Notes under the pieces: generated by a model
Told to the model about the DNA's origin: nothing
Seen by the model: only the letters and a program-made list of their open reading frames with translations
The model's database searches: none
In this document: piece by piece, positions 1 through 9,877 of the stretch
How positions within the stretch are numbered: the stretch's first letter is position 1
How the letters are laid out: each line of letters opens with the position of its first letter
Program-made: the position numbers and the translations under genes
Assembly: GCA_949130485.1 (NCBI GenBank)
Contig: OX422188.1
Span: forward strand, 8,726,443 to 8,790,442
Direction: 5' to 3'
DNA from: Agelas oroides
Taxonomy: Eukaryota; Porifera; Demospongiae; Agelasida; Agelasidae
Length of the DNA: 64,000 nucleotides

Positions 1-1974
1 GTTGCCAGCACTTTAGCAAGAGGCACATAATTGTGCAGGCGCAGTGGGCACTGGTGAGGTCTCATTCTGAAGTTGTGCGATCTCATTCTGAGGTTGTGCT
101 TGCTTGTTTGTACTGTAGCTTTATGTAGTAGCTTACGTACCCCACTGCCATGTGTGCACTCCACAAAGAGGACGACAAGCTAGGGCAATATAGCAGACAG
201 TGAACTTACAGGTTGGCAGAGAAACAACACGACAGCTTGCCCCCTGCTTTCATAGTGCAACTGATGAAGCTGGGAGTGTGAAAGGCTGTTTGGCTGTTCT
301 GATATGTAACTCCTTCCCAGCCTCTCACACTCCTCGGTTTCACACTGCAAAGCGATGAAAACTGGGGGTATGAGAGGCTGGCAATGAGGCAACCTCTCCA
401 GTGTCACCAAGCTGTTTCAGCCACAAAAGTGAACCTGGGTGAAAGGCTAGGTGGGGCAAGGGTTTGTGCAGAGTTTTTCATGCTTGGAACTTTGAAGTTC
501 ACTGATTAGAAATACTATTGAATATTTATTGTCCAAAGAGGGTTTTGTCAAAGTAGTTGACCTATTCACTTTAAATTACATGTCAGAATATTCAAAACAT
601 GACTGTAGGAAGTTTACAAAGTCAATGGCCTATGTACCCATTTGATGTGGACAATCGTTATTGTTATTGCACATACAATGGCTGGTATGAAAATTAATAT
701 TATATCAAGATCACGAATGGAAACCAGACAGGTGCGTATCAAATGTTGGATCTAGAGTAGTAGAGCCAGTTTGACTGGGTATGTAGGTGTTAGTGGTCAT
801 GTCACTGCACATTATCTACATGTGCTCCCATAGTAGTAATATTATAGTACTAGGTATATGCAGAGCATGTCTGGTCTTTTGTGACTGCATGTGACAGTGA
901 GTGGGAGATACGCGGTCAAGCGTGCAGACACAAATTTGAGAACTGAAGTTAGCAAGCTCATCTTTGTCACACTACAATGATGCTGGGTTGCTCTTTGCCT
1001 TTCCTGCTTGTGGACGTGGTTATGAGAAGTGTACGAGAGGTGTGCTGATAGCAGACGATGCTTGTGCCCTTGCTAAATAAATGAACTAGCACTACTCAGT
1101 TTAGTGGTGTTGTCACACCATAGACGGTTGAAGGGAAGACCATCTACAGTGCCATGGATGGTCTGGGGAGACCGCTTCTTCTGCAACAAATGGTCTGGGA
1201 AGTTGGGTGGGTGGGGGCTTCTTTTGGGGGAGACCACTCATGGTATGACAGTGTTATGTTGCAACTTGGTAGTTCTGAAGGCCGCCCATGCAAACGAATA
1301 CCTGTGTTGCTAAGAACAATAGGTTACCATGACGACAGAAACAAAAGAGGTGACTAGACAGACTCAACAAACAGACTAGACATACCTCACTAGCTAACAT
1401 GTACCATGGCTCCCCAAAACGTTCGTCACCTAACCTTTCATGGTCAGTATTCGCCAAGAAGACAAAGCCAAGGGCCTGGGAACGAGGATACATTGTATCT
1501 ACCCTTGAAGTCACACACACAATGGGATTAATTACCACGCCATTAATCTTTTCATACAATGGAGACAGGAAAGGTAGTACTACTTTCAGGTAGTACTACA
1601 GAGTGGGTGATATACCAAAAAGGTTTGACATGTACAAATCAAAAATTCTTTATCAGTCCTTTTAGTCCAATTTCCTGTTTTCTTAAGCTCCTTATGAAAA
1701 TCATATTACTTATCAGTGACCAAATATGGTAATACTACTCAAACTGGTACTTTCAATTTTCCCCCGCTAAAAATCATTTTCCTATCCACCCTCATTAGAA
1801 GCTGCCTAGTTGTATTATTCCCCCCCCCCCACACACATGTACACAGCAGCTGCCCCTTATGGTATGTGGAGTCCAACTCTGCGTCAAAACAAACACTCGC
1901 CTTGTTTAGTCTTTACAGTTTTCTGGTGAAGCGCTGGTTTGCAACTTCACCAATAGAGCATTCCTTCATACTAA

Positions 1975-2225
1975 TCAACACACTAAAAATCATTTATGCT
2001 AGCTTCTTGATTTCCTTCATACAACACTAGAGTCAACACACTAAAAATCATTTATGCTAGCTTCTTGATTTCCTTCATACAACACTAGAATCAACACGCT
2101 AAAAATCATTTATGCTAGCTTCTTGATTTCCTTCATACAACACTAGAATCAACACACTAAAAATCATTTATGCTAGCTTCTTGATTTCCTTCATACAACA
2201 CTAGAATCAACACACTACAAATCAT
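1975..2225. repeat. 58-bp minisatellite, about 4.3 copies
   Basis: A unit containing 'tcaacacactaaaaatcatt' and 'gcttcttgatttccttcata' recurs at about 1975, 2033, 2092, 2150 and 2209, the last copy truncated. Copies differ by only a few substitutions. No coding role is apparent. Confidence 0.85.
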
Positions 2226-2447
2226 TTATGCTGATTTAATAATAAGTGCTGTATGGCCATGTTATATACCACTTATACTTGGCTCCATGTTGTGGTGTTT
2301 CTTACTCAAAATCATTTACCCTAGCTATATACTGTACCTGGAATTCAATATGCCTTTCATCTTATGGCTTCCCATGTGACAAGTGTCAATACCATCTAGA
2401 TTTCAATACTAGCTATATGCATGGTGTAGGTATACATACGTATCTGG

Positions 2448-2490
2448 TCTCATTCCCAGCCTCTCTGAGGAGAGAGCCTGGGAATGAGGC
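2448..2490. repeat. Small imperfect palindrome of the 'cattcccagg' family
   Basis: The left arm reads 'tctcattcccagcctctct' and the right arm is its near reverse complement, 'agagagcctgggaatgaggc'. It resembles the ends of the TAG...CTA elements described elsewhere in this window, but I could not recognise flanking duplications. Confidence 0.5.
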
Positions 2491-2855
2491 GAGTGTATAT
2501 ACTAAATAATTGCCAGTAACGACTGCTCTCAGGCCTGCTCTATTGTGCGCCCACGTTACTGATTGGTGCCCTCTCATGAGAAAGAATGGTAAAAACCACC
2601 AATTCCAAATACCATCTTTGCTGGATGGCCAGGTGTGTGCACTCCGACCTTAAAATTGGGTTTTTAGTTAATATATGCTTTTTTGTGTTTTAGAATGTCT
2701 TCTTGTTAGGCTTGAATGAGTGAACAAGTTGTGTGTGCTAGCAAGGGTTGTCAAGGTTGTAGTTCCACTTAAGAGGACCAAACCACAGCTGTCTTCACTC
2801 TGGCCACTAAATGAATTTCGTTAACTGTCTCCCTGTACCCTCAGACTCATTACCT

Positions 2856-2922
2856 TAGCCATGTTCCCACTGAGTTCCTTAGGGCTAGACAGAAAGCTGG
2901 GCAGGGCCTGGGAACAAGGCTA
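2856..2922. mobile_element. 67-bp TAG...CTA inverted-repeat element
   Basis: The ends are 'TAGCCATGTTCCCA' and 'CCTGGGAACAAGGCTA'. The left flank ends CATTACCT and the right flank begins TGTTACCT (6 of 8 identical, both differences transitions), consistent with an aged target duplication. It belongs with the 9-bp-duplication family seen at 4808, 9316 and 42674. Confidence 0.5.
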
Positions 2923-3056
2923 TGTTACCTATAGTCTCACTTTGTCACTGCTTTTAGCCCTGTATGTGCACATGTGAAGTGGGGTAAAGCAATTGGTTGT
3001 GTTCGCCTGTCTGACTGTCAGTCGTCGACAAAATCTCTGCATATCTTAGTTCATGT

Positions 3057-3108
3057 TAGTCTCATTCCCAGACACTCAGTGAGTCCTGAGGGTCTGGGAA
3101 TGAGACTA
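3057..3108. mobile_element. 52-bp TAG...CTA micro-element with diverged 9-bp duplication
   Basis: The left arm is 'TAGTCTCATTCCCAGAC' and the right arm is 'GTCTGGGAATGAGACTA', exact reverse complements over 17 bp. Flanks are AGTTCATGT (3048-3056) and AGCACATGT (3109-3117), 7 of 9 identical. The interior is only about 18 bp. Confidence 0.7.
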
Positions 3109-3190
3109 AGCACATGTGTACTTGAAGCAGCTCTATTTTGGTACGTTTTCAGCAATTTCTTCGAGTTTCGAGTTTCTGGTTTCTTCCCAG

Positions 3191-3330
3191 CAAAGTCTCT
3201 GTCTACACGGGTACGAGGCTGCAGGTGGAGCTGGTCACTTGCAGAATAGCCACATTCCCAGCAAAGTCTCTGTCTACACGGGTACGAGGCTGCAGGTGGA
3301 GCTGGTCACTTGCAGAATAGCCACATTCCT
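3191..3330. repeat. Tandem duplication, about 68-71 bp x 2
   Basis: The segment starting 'cagcaaagtctctgtctaca' and ending 'agaatagccacattcc' appears twice back to back, essentially identical. It has no recognisable function. Confidence 0.85.
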
Positions 3331-3650
3331 AGGCCTTCCTACTGTCCAGTCCCACACCAAGTCTTTCAAACTGATTGTTCATACATTTAACATACTGTCA
3401 GCTGGCTAATTATGCACAACAAAAATACGTGCAATATTAATTTTCTGTTTCAAGTTGTACCAAACACAGAGCGTGCCAAGAAGCAGTTTGGGAAATAACC
3501 TGAGAGCACATATAGGTACGTGTAAACACATGAATCCTGTAAGAGATACTGTTGAGCTTGCATATGACATTGTCAACAAAATTAGCAATGCATAACAGAT
3601 ATCGATATCAGTTTACTCGCACGTTCACACGATGTGCAGCCCTCTTTCAC

Positions 3651-4070
3651 CACAGTACACCACAGTACACCACAGTATACCACAGTACACCACAGTATAC
3701 CACAGTATACCACAGTACACCACAGTACACCACAGTATACCACAGTATACCACAGTACACCACAGTACACCACAGTATACCACAGTACACCACAGTACAC
3801 TACAGTATACCACAGTACACCACAGTACACCACAGTATACCACAGTACACCACAGTATACCACAGTATACCACAGTACACCACAGTACACCACAGTATAC
3901 CACAGTACACTACAGTACACTACAGTATACCACAGTACACCACAGTACACCACAGTATACCACAGTACACCACAGTACACCACAGTACACCACAGTACAC
4001 CACAGTACACTACAGTATACCACAGTACACCACAGTACACTACAGTATACCACAGTACACCACAGTATAC
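3651..4070. repeat. Decamer array, 42 copies of cacagtaYac
   Basis: Forty-two exact 10-bp units run without slippage. The two main variants are cacagtacac and cacagtatac, with occasional units starting with t. The variants are arranged non-randomly, often two of the first followed by one of the second. The array leaves several frames open on both strands; the resulting 'QYTTVHHS' or 'VYCGVLW' polypeptides are by-products of the array, not genes. Confidence 0.97.
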
Positions 4071-4649
4071 AATAGTACTGACCACGTCCCTTTACGTTGC
4101 TGTTTTCACAGATCTTCCTTCCCCACTGTTGTTTGATTCGTTTTAGTGTACTGTAAACAATCAAAAACTGGACAGTGAACAAAGCTAGCAATGAGCCTTG
4201 CTCCCACGGTAACATGAGAGAAACGTACAAAATGCTGCCTAGGTAACAAGATACTGTAAACATCAAACACTTTGATTACACAAAATTGTGAAACCAAACA
4301 CGCATACTTTATGCTGCATTGAAAACAGTAGCTACCAGCCTCATTCCCAGGCTTTCTTTGCCTCCAGTCTTTGGTTTGCGCATGAAATACTGGAGGGGGT
4401 GAAGATCTCTAGGCTTCACTGCGCTTCTTCAAAATCTGATACGCATTATGAACTACATTGTGGTAAAAGCAAAGTGGAAGACCTTTAGTCTCCTCGCAAT
4501 AAGAAGGGGAGAGCCTGGGAACGAGGTTATGGAACTTACTATTGAAATAATAACAGAGCCATCGAGCTACATATTAATTATGTAATAGATATCAAATGTT
4601 TTGACATGCTATACACAGTCATCATCAGGAGTACACACATACTTATACT

Positions 4650-4750
4650 GGAACCAATTTTGGTTCCAAAAATAGGTCTCCCCACAGACCAGTTTTGGTT
4701 GCCAAAAATGGTCTGTGGGGAGACCTATTTTTGGTTGCCAAAAATGGTCC
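4650..4750. mobile_element. Inverted-repeat (foldback) element, about 101 bp
   Basis: The inner arms 4669-4692 and 4708-4731 are exact reverse complements ('aaaaataggtctccccacag' on the left). Weaker complementarity continues outward to about 4650 and 4750. It looks like a small foldback transposon or hairpin; I could not fix the outer ends or a target duplication. Confidence 0.6.
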
Positions 4751-4807
4751 TACTTGCCTTGTCATGACGGACCCCTTAACACAAACTATAACCGAAATGT
4801 TGGTGTC

Positions 4808-4860
4808 TAGCCTTGTTCCCAGGCCCGAAGCCCTCCTCTTTGGGCCTAGGAATGAGGCCA
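4808..4860. mobile_element. 53-bp TAG...CA micro-element with perfect 9-bp duplication
   Basis: The left end 'TAGCCTTGTTCCCAGGCCC' pairs with the right end 'GGGCCTAGGAATGAGGCCA' with few mismatches. It is flanked by identical GTTGGTGTC at 4799-4807 and 4861-4869. Almost nothing lies between the terminal repeats (about 15 bp). Confidence 0.85.
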
Positions 4861-5316
4861 GTTGGTGTCATGTTTGGCTAGTGTTTTGCTCGCAGAAATG
4901 CTCAAGCCGTACAGACCTCTACAAGAATCACTATTTTGTTTAGGGACGTTCTGATTACAGCTGCCTCTCCCCTTCTCTCCATGCCAACAGAAGCCACAAC
5001 TACCGTCAACAAAATTTTTCCAGCTTCATACTCTATTCCTCATGGCTACGTGCCATGCTTCACAATGCCATGGGGGTACCTGTCTAATTAAGCGAACAAA
5101 GAATGTAAATTTGCAACGCGATTAGTATAGGAACGGTATAATAATCACAGATTGTATTGCATAACTTTGTAGCCAAATAAAAGGGTATGAAATAAACATG
5201 CTTCGATTGGCCTTGCTTCCAGGGCATCCCCAGCTAGCTGGCCAGTTCCAGTTTTTGTGATTGCTTGCAGTATACATGATCACACAGTCATAGTACGTAG
5301 ATACAGAATTTTAAGT

Positions 5317-5416
5317 TGGGGGGGGGGGGGGGGGGGGGAGGGGGGGGTGGAACAACACCTCACAAAGCATAAATCAATAGGGGGGTCTGAGAGCATACCC
5401 CCCCCCCCCCCCCCTT
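5317..5416. repeat. Poly-G and poly-C runs
   Basis: A G-rich run (about 5319-5349) is followed by a C run (about 5398-5414). They are complementary and could pair as a hairpin with a short spacer. Such runs are also prone to length errors in sequencing. Confidence 0.8.
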
Positions 5417-5840
5417 TCCCAGAAATAAACTATTAACTATCCTGAAGAAAGTCATTTAATTGTCACAACTACATGTAGCTTTGTGCAGAATCATTATTAC
5501 CAAGGTTTTTGTTGTTCTTTTTCATTTTTCTTTTTTCTTTTTTGTGGGGCAGGGGCGAGGGGGGAGGATTCCCCAAGTTCCCAGTATGATGTTTATACTA
5601 TGCTCGAGCACTTCAGTTCTAATTTATAAAGTTACCTCTATTCCAAAGTTATTCAAAGTTATTCAACTCTAAGTACAGTGCATCTCAGTTATGTGGATGA
5701 GCTGCTTGTGTTGCAGGAAGAGGTGGGTGGGTGGTAAGGGGGTGGCATTCAGTCCATTGCGAGGGAGAGGCATACACACACAGTCACACACTGTGGAGTG
5801 ACAAACCACCACTCTGTTGTATAGATAATTGACACCCGAT

Positions 5841-6548
5841 ATAATATGTACACCCACTCATCTCAACTTTGGCACATATTTACAGACTAAAGACTCACAT
5901 GGTACTCTGTGTATTATGTGGGTTATATATAATATGTACACCCACTCATCTCAACTTTGGCACATATTTACAGACTAAAGACTCACATGGTACTCTGTGT
6001 ATTATGTGGGTTATATATAACACGTACACCCACTCATCTCAACTTTGGCACATATTTACAGACTAAAGACTCACATGGTACTCTGTGTATTATGTGGGTT
6101 ATATATAATACGTACACCCACTCATCTCAACTTTGGCACATATTTACAGACTAAAGACTCACATGGTACTCTGTGTATTATGTGGGTTGTATATAATATG
6201 TACACCCACTCATCTCAACTTTGGCACATATTTAAAGACTAAAGACTCACATGGTACTCTGTGTATTATGTGGGTTGTATATAATATGTACACCCACTCA
6301 TCTCAACTTTGGCACATATTTACAGACTAAAGACTCACATGGTACTCTGTGTATTATGTGGGTTATATATAATACGTACACCCACTCATCTCAACTTTGG
6401 CACATATTTACAGACTAAAGACTCACATGGTACTCTGTGTATTATGTGGGTTGTATATAATATGTACACCCACTCATCTCAACTTTGGCACATATTTACA
6501 GACTAAAGACTCACATGGTACTCTGTGTATTATGTGGGTTGTATATAC
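5841..6548. repeat. 88-bp minisatellite, about 8 copies
   Basis: The unit, containing 'catctcaactttggcacata' and 'cacatggtactctgtgtatt', repeats with a strict 88-bp period. Variation is limited to a few sites around 'ttatatataatatgtacacc'. The overlapping 65-residue open frames inside are repeat shadows. Confidence 0.95.
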
Positions 6549-6637
6549 ATAGGAGGTGGCATACAACCAGTTGAGAGTGGGGGGGGTATGCAATTATAAT
6601 AGGTTCCAAGTCTGTTGAAATGATACTCAATATATAC

Positions 6638-6716
6638 CTGATATGAATACCAACTTCAACCTTGTCATCAAAGTACAAAGGTTCCTCGAGGCTCACAACT
6701 AAGACTCTATGAACTG
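6638..6716 (-). CDS. Unassigned minus-strand exon (VHRVLVVSLEEPLYFDDKVE)
   Basis: On the minus strand a good acceptor (ttttacccctcag) precedes a 79-nt exon that ends at a GTATAT donor. The open frame reads VHRVLVVSLEEPLYFDDKVE and continues VGIHIR. I do not recognise the domain. It lies downstream of the L27/PDZ exons on the same strand and may be one of their later exons, but its phase does not join the nearest candidate exon directly, so at least one intervening exon would be needed. Confidence 0.35.
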
Positions 6717-7035
6717 CTGAGGGGTAAAATGGAATAACCCACAAATATTCAATTTACCCCCCTTAAGCTGCAGAAAAATGTGGTTCAGGAGCTGCAGAAA
6801 ATTTAAGATCTTATGCCCATAGGGTATGCATGTATTTTAGTGCAGATTTCCAGTACTTGATTTTGGGTTAGTCCACTTCACTTCTCGGCCCTTCCTATGT
6901 CCTGCTTATACAGTAGAACATCTCTTAAAGGATATCTTTGAATTACGGACACTTTGCTAATCAGGACACTTGACCGAGTGTGACTGAGTCCTGGTTGCAT
7001 AGTTCTTCCCTCTGAAGTAAAGACACCTCACTATT

Positions 7036-7288
7036 TAGTCTCGTGCCCAGCCCGCGCACGTCTCCTGGCGAGAAACGGTCTGGTGAACAAAGTCAAACTT
7101 CTTGGGCTTATTCCCAAAAAGTGGTAAGGACCAATGAGATTGCGAGAACGGTAATTATTATGCAGCACTTCCCTTACAACAGTAAATTTTGTTACATTGC
7201 CGCAAAAGTGTGCGCAAGCCCAAGAAATTCAACTTGGTTCACCAGACCCTTTCTCCTCGTGAGAGGGTGGGGTCTGGGGACAAGACTA
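7036..7288. mobile_element. 253-bp TAG...CTA inverted-repeat transposon (MITE)
   Basis: Terminal inverted repeats of about 70 bp start 'TAGTCTCGTGCCCAGCCC' on the left and, as reverse complement, 'TAGTCTTGTCCCCAGACC' on the right. Both arms contain GGTCTGGTGAAC and TTCTTGGGCTT. Flanks are CTCACTATT (7027-7035) and TTCACTGTT (7289-7297), 7 of 9 identical. It has no coding capacity, so it would be non-autonomous. The termini match the element at 46884-47285. Confidence 0.8.
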
Positions 7289-7729
7289 TTCACTGTTGAG
7301 GACATCTTTTCTGGGCCCAAGGGTGTCTGCTTTACTGAGGTTTCACTGTGTCATACTAGGAGAGCCTGGGACCAGGCTGCCATATCGCTGGAAAACTTGT
7401 GGGAAAATTAAATAATTTTTAAGCAGACTTCCAATTTAAAATTTAGACACGCATAGTTTGTGCATACTTGAGGTACAATTGCATCCTCTATTAGCAGACA
7501 TGAAAGTGTAGTTACAGACTGAAGTAGTATTATAAATCCACAACATAACACCCTTTGGCTTTCAACTAACAGAAAACACAAAAGTGTAATATTCTAATCC
7601 ACCGCACAGCTAGATCCCCCAAGACATAGAAGAGTGGACTGTAGTAACATCCATCCACAACACACGGCTTTTGGGATAAGCAAAATGCTTGTGAGCGGAG
7701 AAGCTCTGCTCCACTGTCATTATTCTCAC

Positions 7730-7913
7730 GTCTTTCTTGTGCGTCTGGTTAGTGTAAATGAGTCCTTGCATGGGTATAACACTACTACGACTGTACTCAT
7801 CGACCGGGTCATACCGTAATACGAGCGCAGTCTCTGCACTCACAACCTGGTTCTCTCTCAATACATGGAGGAAAGAGCCTGGGTTAGTGCCCTGACTCAC
7901 TTCCTTCTCCTAT
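7730..7913 (-). CDS. Candidate exon ending a PDZ-like domain (minus strand)
   Basis: The minus-strand frame reads SFLHVLRENQVVSAETALV then LRYDPVDEYSRSSVIPMQG. The pattern of a short helix followed by a final hydrophobic strand (ETALVLRYDP) resembles the end of a PDZ domain. A possible acceptor (ttcatag) precedes it at about 7914, and a GTGAGA donor follows THKKD at 7730. If that donor is not used the frame runs to a stop at 7610. Assignment to the L27/PDZ gene upstream on the same strand is inference. Confidence 0.35.
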
Positions 7914-7929
7914 GAATGGTAGACTCAGG

Positions 7930-8090
7930 CAAGAGCACATAAGAACAGAGTGTTTAACTTTGATAAGCCATTGTTGCTAAGCACGTGACTGGGTGTTCTG
8001 TTTATAGTACGGTTCTAATTTTGACCAGACTACGAGCTTCTATTGGAGTTACACACTCTTACTCAAGCCGCCTGTTCTTATGCGTTCTTG
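7930..8090. mobile_element. 161-bp CAAGAGC...GTTCTTG inverted-repeat element
   Basis: The ends 'CAAGAGCACATAAGAACAG' and 'TGTTCTTATGCGTTCTTG' are near reverse complements. The flanks ACTCAGG (7923-7929) and ACTCAAG (8091-8097) match 6 of 7 and may be a 7-bp target duplication. A second copy of the family lies at 58384-58629 (CAAGAGCGCATAAGAAC at one end). Confidence 0.65.
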
Positions 8091-8163
8091 ACTCAAGTTT
8101 ATTTCCTTCCACTGTGTCCAGGAAGAGGAAAGAGTCTAGCTAGGTACGAGGCTATGCACTCAC

Positions 8164-8215
8164 CAACTGGGTTGTACTTCAATACTAGCACGATCTCCGA
8201 ACCAGCCGGAACGTC
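8164..8215 (-). CDS. Short PDZ-like exon DVPAGSEIVLVLKYNPV
   Basis: A strong minus-strand acceptor with a long pyrimidine tract (tctgtttctttgtttctctcacag region) precedes 52 nt that end at a GTGAGT donor. It encodes DVPAGSEIVLVLKYNPV, which fits the last strand of a PDZ domain and resembles AETALVLRYDP in the exon at 7730-7913. It may complete the PDZ begun at 9878-10075, or be a duplicated form of the neighbouring exon. Confidence 0.4.
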
Positions 8216-8569
8216 CTGTGAGAGAAACAAAGAAACAGAACGAGAAGTTTGGTTCTCGTTTCCAGATGCTTAACTACAAGTCAAAAATTGCATGGTACTG
8301 CACGACTTTGTAGACGATTACCGCAGTGAAGTTGACATTTGTGTTTCAAAGAGTCTTCGCTTTTCTTCATCAGGAAATGCAAGAGTATGTGAAGTGCTAA
8401 CAGCAATATACACAGGAAATTACACAACCATACGGTAGCATTGTATTTATGTGACAATATAATAGCCCGCTTTTCATATTTTATGTGACCAAGGTGTCTG
8501 GGAATGTGGCTATGTTCTATTTATGCAAACAGAAAAAATTATCCCGACAACATGTAGGTACGTCTAATT

Positions 8570-9134
8570 GGGGCAAGCCTGAGCGAGCCCCACACTAGTG
8601 TGACTGCATAATTTGCACATGTGTGTGTGTATGCTTGTTGGTTTGTTTGGACAGACCACTTACCGTAAACTTCAAATGAGCGCATTCAAATATTTCATGA
8701 TGATTGAATGTCCACATCGACGAGTGCTTCAGCTAAGCCTTGAGAACGAGTGTGAAGGGCTACTGCCAGACTGCAGCGTCGGTGTGAAAGAGAGCGAGAG
8801 CGAAGACAATTCAAGTTGAATGCGTTAGCAGTACGCAAGGCAACTTACTTCCTGATAAATCTATGCTACATGTATGAGTCTGATGATTGCGTGACAAGGC
8901 ACGCTGCGAGTGACAGACAGCAGAATGTACGATGGCGAAGTTTGCTTCAGGTAAGCGCCTGGTATGATCGCTCATACACAGCAGGTATTCCCTGCATGCT
9001 TGAGTGTGAAGCTTAGCCAATGCCCGTGTAGCCATGGTAGTCCGACTGGACAAATAGCTGCATTGTCAGCATGTGGGTCACCTATATACATGGGGGCTTT
9101 TAAATGAATTTTCCTACTCGCTCAGGCTCGCCCC
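8570..9134. mobile_element. Dispersed inverted-repeat element 'GAGCCTGAGCGAGCCCC' (copy 1)
   Basis: It starts 'ggggcaagcctgagcgagcc' and ends 'ctcgctcaggctcgcccc', its reverse complement with minor changes. The interior is homologous to 49663-50400: shared blocks include a TG-rich stretch, 'gaccacttaccgtaaa', 'aaatgagcgcat' and 'gcttcaggtaagcg'. It has no long reading frame. I see no clear target duplication. Confidence 0.75.
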
Positions 9135-9315
9135 AGGATGATGCAGCATCTTGCTATGTAATCCACATAATTATACATCATAATCAAAACAATTATCTTG
9201 GCAGACATGTAGGTATGGTATGTCTGACAACATGTAGATATGCTAATGTGCTAAACAATATATACACAACCATATCATGTACTTACACAATTATTCTGAC
9301 TGACATGTAGTTATG

Positions 9316-9353
9316 TAGCCTCGTATCCAGGCCATGTCCTGGGTATGAGGCTA
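9316..9353. mobile_element. 38-bp TAG...CTA nano-element with perfect 9-bp duplication
   Basis: The left arm 'TAGCCTCGTATCCAGG' and the right arm 'CCTGGGTATGAGGCTA' are near-perfect reverse complements, with only about 6 bp between them. Identical GTAGTTATG flanks both sides (9307-9315 and 9354-9362). It is the second smallest element with a perfect duplication in this window. Confidence 0.88.
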
Positions 9354-9456
9354 GTAGTTATGCTAATGTCTGAACAATAAATACACAACCATATTTGGCT
9401 GGCAATCATGTACCACACCTTTATCAGTTGATTAACTTCAAAGCTTGCCATGCCGT

Positions 9457-9592
9457 CTGTGGTGTGTGTGTGTGTGCATGCATGTGTGTGTGTGTGCGTG
9501 TGCATGTGTGTGTGCGTGCGTGCATCCGTGCGTGTGTGTGTGCATGTGCGTGTGCATGTGTGCGTGTGTGTGCATGTGTGTGTGTGTGTGTA
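9457..9592. repeat. TG-rich microsatellite
   Basis: Mixed TG/CATG/CGTG repeats run for about 135 bp. Cys/Val or Thr/His-rich frames through it are artefacts. Confidence 0.9.
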
Positions 9593-9877
9593 GTATGTTA
9601 CACACTCATCAAGAATGGACATTATATTATAATATCAGAGACAGTTCGACTACAACTGCTTGTCAGGGTGCGGATTACGCTCACTTCCGTTACTTATTTT
9701 TCACAAACAGTCCATGAATTTGATATACAGCACAAGCATGATATTGTATGCCCAAACTATAAATGGTCATTGTATACCACTCAGGGCTGTGTGTGTACAT
9801 ATCCCCAACCTGTCTCTGCTGTTTACAGTCATGTCACTATAAGCTATTTAAGCTCAACGACACTCACTCAGGCTCAC

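Larger units (their letters stand above)
1..2840. other. Gene-poor stretch
   Basis: I see no convincing coding exon here. The open frames are short, lack recognisable domains and include repeat-derived sequence, for example a 'cctgggaacgagg' terminus near 1477-1489. The features I can support are the 58-bp array at 1975-2225 and a small palindrome at 2448-2490 (listed separately). Exons of a gene with long introns could be hidden here. Confidence 0.5.

Noticed and set aside
3552..4146. Tyr/Thr/His- and Cys/Val/Trp-rich repeat proteins
   Set aside because: By-products of the 10-bp array, open in several frames on both strands.
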